Origin: UBA1765 sp045629945
GTDB taxonomy: Bacteria > Fibrobacterota > Fibrobacteria > Fibrobacterales > Fibrobacteraceae
Direction of reading: 5' to 3'
Assembly (NCBI GenBank): GCA_045629945.1
Contig: JAZQSE010000029.1
Span: 1 to 64,000, forward strand
Length of the DNA stretch: 64,000 nt
Shown here: positions 9,288 through 15,054 of the stretch, piece by piece
Layout of the letters: every line of letters starts with the position of its first letter
Position numbering within the stretch: position 1 is the stretch's first letter
Translations under genes and position numbers: made by a program
Notes under the pieces: generated by a model
Databases searched by the model: none
Told to the model about the DNA's origin: nothing
The model's input: the letters and a program-made list of their open reading frames with translations, nothing else

Positions 9288-9307
9288 CCAAACATTATAT
9301 CGTTTGG
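9288..9307. terminator. Possible shared hairpin between convergent genes
   Basis: CCAAAC (9288-9293) and GTTTGG (9302-9307) form a six-pair stem over the 3' ends of the barrel gene (+) and hemN (-). No good U-tract follows on either strand, so it is weak. Confidence 0.35.
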
Positions 9308-10641
9308 CTAAAAACGCCTTCTCTTTTTTGAGTTTGCATTAAAGGGTCTAATTGCATCGCTAAATAACGAATCACAAGTGAGCCAAATTCAGTTGCAACA
9401 ATTTCATTTTCATTTAATTTATTTAAAAGGCCTTCTGACTCTAAAGCAAGTAAACGATTCCAGCCTTCAGAAACAACAGCCATTTCATTTTCAGAAAGTT
9501 TTAACCGATTATTGCACATAAGCCGTTCAATCACATTCCTGAGAACGCGTTGTTCATGTGAAAGTTCCTGAGCTCTGATTTCTGTCATTTGACCATTTTG
9601 GATACGTTTTACATATTCTGCTGAATTATGAATGTTTTGCACATAAGCATTATCAAATTGAGAAATAGCACTTGCCCCAAAAGCATAAACTTGCCCGGTT
9701 GTTTCTCTTGTACAATACCCTTGGAAATTACGATGCAACATTCCTGATAAACTTGCCTTTGCTAAAGCGTCACTCGGTTTTACAAAATGATCCATTCCAA
9801 CAGCAAGATAACCTGCTTTCAAAAATTCTTCCCGAGCTTTCAAAAACAAAGCCATTTTTGTTTTTGCTTCTGGTATAGCAAAAGCTTCTATTTTTTTTTG
9901 TTCCGGTCGCATCCAAGGCACATGAGCGTAACTAAAAAGAGCGATTCTATCAGGAGATGCTTCTAGCGCTTTTTCAATCGTTTTTGCAAAACCTTCTTCT
10001 GTTTGACCTGGTAAACCATAAACCAAATCTATGTTTATCCCTTTAAAACCAAGTTCTCTTGTAAGTGAAAGCAGTTCAGGGATAGCTATAAGAGACGGGT
10101 CTCGGCCTATGTTTTTTAAGATTTCTAAATCAAAATCTTGCACGCCATAACTAACTCGATTAAAACCCATCTGAGCCAGATTTTTTAACATTTCCCTAGT
10201 TAAAGTCGCCGGATTAATTTCTATTGCTACTTCAGCATTTTCTTGAAATTCAAAATTTTCTTTTAAGTGCAAAAGAATTTTTTCTAATTCAATAAGAGGA
10301 ACACTTGTTGGTGTGCCTCCTCCAAAATGAATCTGAGAAATTTTTCTTTCTTTGTTTATCCAAGAAAGTTTTTCATGCATTTCTTGATGCAATGCTTCAA
10401 AATAAGCATTCCTAAAAGATTCATCATGCAAGGTATCAGAAGTGCAACCACAAAAAAGACAACGCTTTACACAAAACGGAATATGAAAATAAAAACTCAA
10501 CGTTTCCGGCAAAAGAGAATTAGAATCTAACCAAAGCTTTTGTACTTGTTCTTTCGACTTAGCTTCTTGAAATAAATTTGCCGGCGGATAACTCGTGTAA
10601 CGCGGCGCATTTGTATTATAGCGTAACAAAGAATCAATCAT
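9295..10641 (-). CDS. hemN: Oxygen-independent coproporphyrinogen III oxidase
   Basis: Radical-SAM enzyme of 448 residues that decarboxylates coproporphyrinogen III to protoporphyrinogen IX anaerobically (haem pathway). The N-terminus has the HemN-type RYTSYPPA block. Counting from an in-frame TTG three codons upstream, the 4Fe-4S cysteines C60, C64, C67 and C69 form CxxxCxxCxC, and GGGTPT follows. Length and the N-terminal block favour HemN over HemW. I start at ATG 10641. It is flanked by a chromosomal operon on one side and the repeat/cassette island on the other, so it marks the island's left edge. Confidence 0.92.
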   Translation of the reverse strand: MIDSLLRYNTNAPRYTSYPPANLFQEAKSKEQVQKLWLDSNSLLPETLSFYFHIPFCVKRCLFCGCTSDTLHDESFRNAYFEALHQEMHEKLSWINKERKISQIHFGGGTPTSVPLIELEKILLHLKENFEFQENAEVAIEINPATLTREMLKNLAQMGFNRVSYGVQDFDLEILKNIGRDPSLIAIPELLSLTRELGFKGINIDLVYGLPGQTEEGFAKTIEKALEASPDRIALFSYAHVPWMRPEQKKIEAFAIPEAKTKMALFLKAREEFLKAGYLAVGMDHFVKPSDALAKASLSGMLHRNFQGYCTRETTGQVYAFGASAISQFDNAYVQNIHNSAEYVKRIQNGQMTEIRAQELSHEQRVLRNVIERLMCNNRLKLSENEMAVVSEGWNRLLALESEGLLNKLNENEIVATEFGSLVIRYLAMQLDPLMQTQKREGVFSQTI

Positions 10642-10734
10642 AAAGAACAATATAGTTAGTTCTACTTTTTATGACAACTTGTTACAGAGAAGTTTCCGTC
10701 ATTGTTATGAAACTTGAGTTTTTCTCATCATTTT

Positions 10735-10770
10735 GTTTTAACTAAGTTCACGTAAAAACGCCATTACAAC
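10735..10770 (-). repeat. CRISPR-like repeat 1 (36 nt, leader-distal)
   Basis: On the minus strand it begins GTTGTAATGG and ends CTTAGTTAAAAC. It lies between the small lipoprotein gene and hemN and closes the array. Confidence 0.7.
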
Positions 10771-10804
10771 GGAAAATTTTTATGAAATATCATTCCGCTA
10801 AAAA

Positions 10805-11311
10805 TCAGAAATCAATTTTTTCAAGATAGTCTCCTATTTTAGTTTCATAATCTGTTGTAATACTGTTAGAAACAGAATCGCTTTTAATGAAGGTTCTAAA
10901 CTTACAAGTTTCATCACCTAAATATGTTCGATAGCATTCAACATAATTGTGTCTCATTTCTAATTTATAGGTTTTGTTATATGTATCAATTTCATCATTA
11001 TCAATAACTATTAGGTCAGAAAAATCATCATCAAAAAACTCCATTTTATACATTATTCGTCCTAAAAACACCCGATTAAATATTCCTAGTGAAAATTTGT
11101 CTAAAGTTCTGAATATTCCCGTTTGGAACTGTCTGGAGCATGAAAAAAAATGGTTTACAGTACTCCCTGTTTGATAACTCTTATAGTATTTACAAACACC
11201 AATATTTGATGGGTGCAATTTATGCGTTTTTACTCTATGTTCTTCGATATTATTTGAACAAGCACAGAGTAAAAAAAGTAGTGGAAATAAAATTTTTTGT
11301 TTTCCTTCCAT
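10805..11311 (-). CDS. Small hypothetical lipoprotein (cassette D)
   Basis: 168 residues with a lipoprotein signal: hydrophobic core and LCAC lipobox with Cys18. The mature part is rich in Lys, Asp and Tyr, has several Cys residues and matches no family I recognise. It occupies the 702-bp segment between repeats 2 and 1, and its stop lies 34 bp before repeat 1. A poor AAAGAG precedes the ATG. Two copies of a TGACA/TGTCA element lie upstream and suggest its own promoter or operator. It looks intact and is AT-rich like the chromosome. Confidence 0.65.
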   Translation of the reverse strand: MEGKQKILFPLLFLLCACSNNIEEHRVKTHKLHPSNIGVCKYYKSYQTGSTVNHFFSCSRQFQTGIFRTLDKFSLGIFNRVFLGRIMYKMEFFDDDFSDLIVIDNDEIDTYNKTYKLEMRHNYVECYRTYLGDETCKFRTFIKSDSVSNSITTDYETKIGDYLEKIDF

Positions 11312-11314
11312 AAT

Positions 11315-11381
11315 ACACTCTTTGTCATTATTTTTTTACTTTTATTCAAATATAAACACCATTCAATGACACTTTTTGTCA
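11315..11381 (-). promoter_or_regulatory. Two TGACA-AAAAG-TGT elements upstream of the small lipoprotein
   Basis: On the minus strand, TGACAAAAAGTGTCA (11381-11367, a 5-bp inverted repeat) and TGACAAAGAGTGT (11327-11315) are near copies 54 bp apart. The second ends three bases before the ATG. A paired operator is plausible; no regulator is known. Confidence 0.35.
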
Positions 11382-11472
11382 ATTTCAAAGAAATTTATTT
11401 TTTCTATTTTCCGTTAAGACATCAGCCTCTATCCATTCTTATTTTTTATTCATTTTCAACTTGAAATTCTTC

Positions 11473-11507
11473 GTTTTACCTAAATTCCCATAGAACGCCA
11501 TTATAAC
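11473..11507 (-). repeat. CRISPR-like repeat 2 (35 nt)
   Basis: On the minus strand it begins GTTATAATGG and ends TTTAGGTAAAAC. It is one of the more divergent copies and separates the DUF4143 segment from the small-lipoprotein segment. Confidence 0.65.
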
Positions 11508-11673
11508 CCACGCACGGTTCTAAACAACGTGAACCGCCCATAGAACAAACAAAACAACGCCCAAGATTTCGCGGCCTACGCTGAAATAGTTTCTCCATCA
11601 AAATGAGGGTGAGCACGACCATTGCGATATCCAATGTGCGAAGGCTATTTTACCCATTTAGCATTCTCAACTG
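11508..11673 (-). pseudogene. Remnant coding fragments between DUF4143 gene and repeat 2
   Basis: No intact gene. On the minus strand a short 3' remnant reads IGYRNGRAHPHFDGETISA and stops at 11576-11578; a second open stretch then runs into the repeat. G+C is visibly higher than in the neighbouring chromosome. These look like the end of a captured or decayed gene. I cannot name the parent. Confidence 0.35.
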
Positions 11674-12840
11674 TCAAAGGTTTCCAACAATCTTTCCAGC
11701 ATCCTTGTAATTTACGCAACGGCATCCCTTGAAACTCTCTATATTATCACCAGAATAGACAAGTATTTTTTTCATGTTTTCAAATTCTGGAATTGACGCG
11801 ACCTTCGTTAAATTTTTGAAGTAGTCCATATTGACTGTCGACGAAGACTTTATCTCGACAGCGTTCCAGCAACCTTCGCTCTTGAATAGCAAATCCAGTT
11901 CGATCCCAGATTCCGTACGGAAATAAAAGAATTCCGTCGTCATATTCTGGTTCCATGCAGATTTTAAAACTTCAAGAATAACAAGATTTTCGAATAAATT
12001 GCCGTGCAAGGGGTCTCGTGCCACCTGCTCAGGAGATTCAATTCCCAAGAGCCTTGCCGCAAGCCCCGTATCGGTAAAATAAATCTTGGGAGACTTGGTC
12101 AAACGCTTCCCCACATTGCCGAACCATGGTCTCAACTTGAAAACAACATTTGAAATTTCCAGAACGGAAATCCATTCGGCGATGGTTTTGTTAGACACGC
12201 CCACGTCGGCTGCAAGAGAAGACGTATTCAAAATCTGCCCTACTCGCCCAGCCAGAAGCTTCACGAAAATATCAAACCTGTCAAAATCCCTGATGCGGAT
12301 AAGGTCACGAACATCACGCTCCACATACGTGCGGAAATAGTCGCGATAATAGATGTTGGGTTCTATGTGGCTATCGAATATCCGTGGCATGCCACCAAAA
12401 TAGAGACTTTCATCCTTTTTTTGTTCGATTCCGGCAAAGGCCAGTTCCCGCAACGAAAGTGGAAGCAGCGTAAGAATTGAAGTTCGCCCTGCCAAAGTCT
12501 GCGAGACTCCCTGCATCAGTGGCAGTTGCTGGCTCCCCGTAAGGATGAACGCTCCATTCATATTCAAGGAATCACTGACAACCTGGATTTCGCTTAGGAG
12601 TTCCGGGCAACGCTGCACCTCGTCGATAATCAGGGGCGGCGGGTTGGAAACCAAAAAACCACGAGGGTCCTCCTTGGCAAGCAATCGCATACCAGTCTGC
12701 TCTAGGTTTACATAGCGATACTCCGAAAACGTCTGGCAAGCAAGCGTCGTTTTACCGGACTGTCGCGGCCCAATAAGTGTCACGACGGGATATTTCTGCG
12801 CCATGCCCTTTAGAAATTCAGTCAATTCTCGCTTAATCAT
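11674..12840 (-). CDS. AAA ATPase with DUF4143 domain (cassette C)
   Basis: 388 residues. Walker A GPRQSGKTT is at 24-32 and Walker B LIIDE at 70-74, then a sensor-like TGSQQLP, an ATPase lid and the C-terminal DUF4143 domain with its ELDLL nuclease-like motif. These proteins are common, mobile and often strain-specific in Bacteroidota and Fibrobacterota; their function is unsettled. I start at ATG 12840, where MIKRELTEF matches the usual N-terminus; an upstream in-frame extension to 12939 crosses inverted repeats and looks non-coding. There is no Shine-Dalgarno. Richer in G+C than its neighbours, which fits transfer. It lies between repeats 3 and 2. Confidence 0.85.
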   Translation of the reverse strand: MIKRELTEFLKGMAQKYPVVTLIGPRQSGKTTLACQTFSEYRYVNLEQTGMRLLAKEDPRGFLVSNPPPLIIDEVQRCPELLSEIQVVSDSLNMNGAFILTGSQQLPLMQGVSQTLAGRTSILTLLPLSLRELAFAGIEQKKDESLYFGGMPRIFDSHIEPNIYYRDYFRTYVERDVRDLIRIRDFDRFDIFVKLLAGRVGQILNTSSLAADVGVSNKTIAEWISVLEISNVVFKLRPWFGNVGKRLTKSPKIYFTDTGLAARLLGIESPEQVARDPLHGNLFENLVILEVLKSAWNQNMTTEFFYFRTESGIELDLLFKSEGCWNAVEIKSSSTVNMDYFKNLTKVASIPEFENMKKILVYSGDNIESFKGCRCVNYKDAGKIVGNL

Positions 12841-12862
12841 GTATATAATATACAACATTTTA

Positions 12863-12959
12863 CGGAATTTAGGAATCAAACTCCCAAATTCCGCAAAATT
12901 CTCTAATTTAGCTTTTTTTGTAAAAAAAACGAACCTCACTGTCCGAGAATTTTTACAAA
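12863..12959. other. Two inverted repeats upstream of the DUF4143 gene
   Basis: CGGAATTT (12863-12870) pairs with AAATTCCG (12886-12893), close to the start codon and possibly an operator. TTTGTAAAAA (12917-12926) pairs with TTTTTACAAA (12950-12959), just past the stop of the upstream gene fragment, so it may be that gene's original terminator carried along with it. Confidence 0.4.
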
Positions 12960-12967
12960 GTTAATTT

Positions 12968-13093
12968 TTATTCTGCGTACTTCGCCCACTTACGAGCAAC
13001 TCTTTCTACGTGCGATTCTGCATCGTGCTTTTTGTTAGTTTCTTTGGCGAGGGCCTGTGCAGTGTAAAGGTTGTATCCTTTGAGCGGATCATA
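12968..13093 (-). pseudogene. 3' gene fragment abutting repeat 3
   Basis: 41 codons plus stop, open directly from the end of repeat 3 with no start codon. The protein begins YDPLKGYNLYTAQALAKE and ends RKWAKYAE. It is in phase with the TAA of the repeat (TAA AAC TAT). It looks like the C-terminus of a larger protein cut off exactly at the repeat. The parent family is not recognised. Confidence 0.5.
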
Positions 13094-13129
13094 GTTTTAC
13101 CTAAGTTATCATAGAAACTCCATTACAAC
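13094..13129 (-). repeat. CRISPR-like repeat 3 (36 nt)
   Basis: On the minus strand it begins GTTGTAATGG and ends CTTAGGTAAAAC. Its 36-nt length matches the common type II repeat size. The reading frame of the preceding segment enters it as VVMEFL and stops. Confidence 0.7.
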
Positions 13130-13330
13130 AACATTCTCTTGACCTGGCAACAGCACATCAAAACAAAGCCAAAAAGCTCCTGTTTTATCAGGCCCTTGCA
13201 CTATGTTTATGTATTTAGTCGGCTCCAACTTTGGCGGTTTGGTGGTTGAAAGAAATGACAATCTCAACTGGCCATTATTATTATATCCAAAATAGACCGC
13301 AAGCGGAGAATTTACATTAAACTTTTTTGC
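13130..13330 (-). pseudogene. Start-less gene fragment between repeats 4 and 3 (cassette B)
   Basis: Exactly 67 codons with no stop on the minus strand, beginning in phase with the TAA of repeat 4 and running into repeat 3. It contains VYFGYNNNGQLRLSF, KYINIVQG and GAFWLCFDVLLP, which resemble the N-terminal part of DUF4420 (PD-(D/E)XK-like) proteins found in defence loci. It lacks the N-terminus and most of the body, so it cannot be functional as that protein. The DUF4420 match is a low-to-moderate confidence recognition. Confidence 0.5.
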
Positions 13331-13368
13331 GTTTTAACTAAGTTCCCGTAGACTAACTCCATTACAAC
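13331..13368 (-). repeat. CRISPR-like repeat 4 (38 nt)
   Basis: On the minus strand it begins GTTGTAATGG and ends CTTAGTTAAAAC. It is three bases longer than repeat 5, with extra bases in the middle, which are the least conserved positions. Confidence 0.65.
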
Positions 13369-13602
13369 AAACACGTTACCAAATTTTGTTACATACCAAA
13401 TTTTTCCATTTTTCACATAATTTCCTGAATTTAAAAGAATACAATTTTGCTCTTTTTTATAAGAGAAATCATTTCCTTTCCATAGGCTCTCATTAACATC
13501 TTCTATACAAATTGTGTAATCTGTATTCTTTTCCATTTCAAGCCAATGAATAGAATCTTGTAAAGAAATTTGAAAAGTATCTCGGATAGAGTAAACTTGT
13601 TC
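13369..13602 (-). pseudogene. Start-less coding segment between repeats 5 and 4 (cassette A)
   Basis: Exactly 78 codons open on the minus strand, beginning in phase with the TAA of repeat 5 (TAA AAC GAA CAA) and entering repeat 4 as VVMEL. It contains DSIHWLEMEKNTDYTICIED and NGKIWYVTKFGN. An internal ATG at 13536 gives a 74-residue ORF that reads through repeat 4. No Shine-Dalgarno or signal peptide is seen. Family unknown. It may be a gene fragment, or a very small gene expressed from the leader promoter. Confidence 0.4.
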
Positions 13603-13637
13603 GTTTTAACTAAGTTCCCGTAAAACTCCATTACAAC
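13603..13637 (-). repeat. CRISPR-like repeat 5 (35 nt, leader-proximal)
   Basis: On the minus strand it begins GTTGTAATGG and ends CTTAGTTAAAAC. It starts 9 nt after a -10 box, the position of the first repeat in a CRISPR array, where new insertions would be expected. Confidence 0.7.
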
Positions 13638-13675
13638 CTACTTTGTAATATACCTTATTCCATAAGGGGTGTCAA
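13638..13675 (-). promoter_or_regulatory. Leader-like sigma-70 promoter firing into the repeats
   Basis: On the minus strand TTGACA (13675-13670) is separated by 17 bp from TATATT (13652-13647). Initiation would fall around 13640, directly before repeat 5. The spacer holds a hairpin, CCTTAT-TCC-ATAAGG (read on the plus strand). It lies between cas2 and the first repeat, exactly where a CRISPR leader sits, and would transcribe repeats and segments in the sense direction of their coding frames. Confidence 0.7.
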
Positions 13676-13695
13676 GCAATTTCAGCATAAAAAAA

Positions 13696-14007
13696 TCAGA
13701 AAAATTGAATTGTATCTAAAGATTTTGGCCAGTTTTTTGGTGCTTTAGAATATCCAAAATGACTATAAATTTCTGAAAATTCTTTATCTGCAATGTTTAA
13801 CAAACAAACTGTTGAGCGAGGGATTATTGAACTTATTATTTTATTCTTATGAACTCTGGCATTTGCGGCTGTAGAGCAATAACGCACATACATTCCTTTT
13901 TGAATTTTACTAAACCCTTCTTTTTCTAAATGCTTTGTAAACAAAAGCATATTTTGCCTACCACTTTTACAATATCTTGGAAAATCAAAAATAGCAACTA
14001 CCCACAT
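13696..14007 (-). CDS. cas2: Type II CRISPR-associated endoribonuclease-fold protein Cas2
   Basis: 103 residues, the usual length. The N-terminal beta-strand carries the conserved Asp8 (MWVVAIFDFP), followed by the type II pattern LFTKHLEKEGFSKIQKGMYV and RYCSTAANARVH. Cas2 forms the central dimer of the Cas1-Cas2 integrase that measures and inserts DNA into CRISPR leaders. Its start overlaps the cas1 end by 10 bp, so the two are coupled. No cas9, csn2 or cas4 is adjacent. No frameshift or missing block is seen. Confidence 0.93.
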   Translation of the reverse strand: MWVVAIFDFPRYCKSGRQNMLLFTKHLEKEGFSKIQKGMYVRYCSTAANARVHKNKIISSIIPRSTVCLLNIADKEFSEIYSHFGYSKAPKNWPKSLDTIQFF

Positions 14008-14891
14008 ACAATCCTCGGATAAACAATATTCTTTGTTTCACCCATTAAAAATTTTGTGACTGACGCTGTTGTATAACTCAAACAAGTATTTAATTGCACC
14101 ATTTGTTCGCCTAAAGGAACACTTGTATAAAATAATTCTAAGAACATGCCTTTTATATTTTTATTCAAAGTCTTTTGTTTTGTACAAAATAATTTATATA
14201 CAATTTGATCTACAAAAGGTCTATAAGGTTCCATAATATCATCTGCTAAAGGAAACGCATTGTAATAATTCCGATGAAAAATTCCTAGGGAAGGTAGTAA
14301 TCCACTTGACATTAGTGCTCGTGCTATTGCGGCTCGCAATAAAGCATACCCATAATTCAATTGATTGTTTGGGTATTCCCCAAATCTATCACGGATAAAA
14401 TTTTTCCCAAAGAGTTCTTTCCAATAAAATTGCGCCGCTAGTCCTTCTCTGTTACTTGAATCTCCACTTAAAACACTTGATGCGTATTTAAACATTTTTT
14501 CATTCTTTTTATTTAGAGATTTTAAAAACAACGCTTGGTTTTTAATTTTAGCCTCAACTATATTTTTCCACATTTGCTTTTTCAAAGGTTGCGATGCATT
14601 TAGTTGTAACCTGAAATATTTTTCCTGCAATGAATTAGCATCTAAATTCATTAACATAGATACAGGCATGTGTTTTTCATTACAATAAACAACGGCAACA
14701 TTATATTCTGAAAGTTTTGCTATAAGCGGTGTCGTTAACGATGCTGAATGATTATCTATAAGTATTGTTCCAATATTTTCAATCGCTCTAAAACATACTT
14801 CGTCCGGATTTTCTTTGTATGCGATTTTTAATAAAGAATTGTGCAATGATAATTGAACAGGGTTTTCAAAAACAAGCGTTTGCTTAGGCAT
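13998..14891 (-). CDS. cas1: Type II CRISPR-associated integrase Cas1
   Basis: 297 residues, full length for the NMENI-type (type II) Cas1 family. The metal-binding residues are all present: Glu149 in NREG, His206 in GIFHRNYYNAF and Glu221 in DDIMEPYRP, nearly the same numbering as type II homologues. It catalyses insertion of DNA at the leader-repeat junction. AAGGAG precedes the ATG with good spacing. In type II-C loci cas9 lies directly upstream; here 163 bp of non-coding sequence and then an unrelated outer-membrane gene take that place. The intact active site argues that the pair is still under selection. Confidence 0.95.
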   Translation of the reverse strand: MPKQTLVFENPVQLSLHNSLLKIAYKENPDEVCFRAIENIGTILIDNHSASLTTPLIAKLSEYNVAVVYCNEKHMPVSMLMNLDANSLQEKYFRLQLNASQPLKKQMWKNIVEAKIKNQALFLKSLNKKNEKMFKYASSVLSGDSSNREGLAAQFYWKELFGKNFIRDRFGEYPNNQLNYGYALLRAAIARALMSSGLLPSLGIFHRNYYNAFPLADDIMEPYRPFVDQIVYKLFCTKQKTLNKNIKGMFLELFYTSVPLGEQMVQLNTCLSYTTASVTKFLMGETKNIVYPRIVCG

Positions 14892-14925
14892 ATTAGCTCC
14901 TTAATTATATATGATTCCCTCTAGA

Positions 14926-14943
14926 CAAAATAAGTTTATTTTG
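14926..14943. promoter_or_regulatory. Palindrome upstream of cas1
   Basis: CAAAATAA and TTATTTTG flank a 2-bp centre, 35 bp before the cas1 ATG. On the minus strand TATAAT lies between it and the ribosome binding site, but too close to the start for a normal leader. It may be an operator for the cas genes. Confidence 0.35.
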
Positions 14944-15000
14944 TTACTTGTTTTCAGATTACTTTAGCCTTTTAGGAAGCAAGAGTAAAAAACTAATTAT

Positions 15001-15026
15001 GGCAAACAACATTTGCGTCGTTTGCC
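15001..15026 (-). terminator. Hairpin after the PorV-like gene
   Basis: GGCAAAC (15001-15007) pairs with GTTTGCC (15020-15026); on the minus strand the stem is followed by ATAATTAGTTTTTT. It sits 29 bp past the upstream gene's stop and separates that operon from cas1. Confidence 0.5.
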
Positions 15027-15054
15027 ACCTGTCTATTAGCCGATTTACAAGTTT

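Larger units (their letters stand above)
10735..13637 (-). CRISPR. Array of five CRISPR-like repeats separated by gene-sized segments
   Basis: Five 35-38 nt repeats in one orientation lie at 13603-13637, 13331-13368, 13094-13129, 11473-11507 and 10735-10770. On the minus strand each begins GTTGTAATGG (GTTATAATGG in the fourth) and ends with a TTAG-type stretch plus TAAAAC; the ends form an imperfect inverted repeat. They follow cas1-cas2 and a leader-like promoter, as in type II systems. The segments between them are 234, 201, 1586 and 702 bp, far too long for spacers, and carry coding sequence on the minus strand. No direct spacer series is present. It is either an integron-like cassette array or a CRISPR array remodelled by insertions. 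Confidence 0.55.

Noticed and set aside
12841..12939. N-terminal extension of the DUF4143 protein
   Set aside because: The extra 33 residues cover AT-rich inverted repeats and do not resemble the family N-terminus.
13312..13536. 74-residue gene reading through repeat 4
   Set aside because: The open frame continues upstream of its ATG to the previous repeat and no ribosome binding site precedes it; described as a start-less segment instead.
10735..13637. Repeats as integron attC sites
   Set aside because: They are shorter than attC, lack the RYYYAAC/GTTRRRY core pairs and no tyrosine integrase is present; the resemblance to an integron is in layout only.
10650..14950. Casposon or IS element carrying cas1
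   Set aside because: No transposase, PolB gene, long terminal inverted repeats or target duplication was seen around the island.
14892..15054. tracrRNA in the gap upstream of cas1
   Set aside because: A hairpin exists at 15001-15026 but no stretch complementary to the repeat could be found, so it reads as the terminator of the PorV-like gene.
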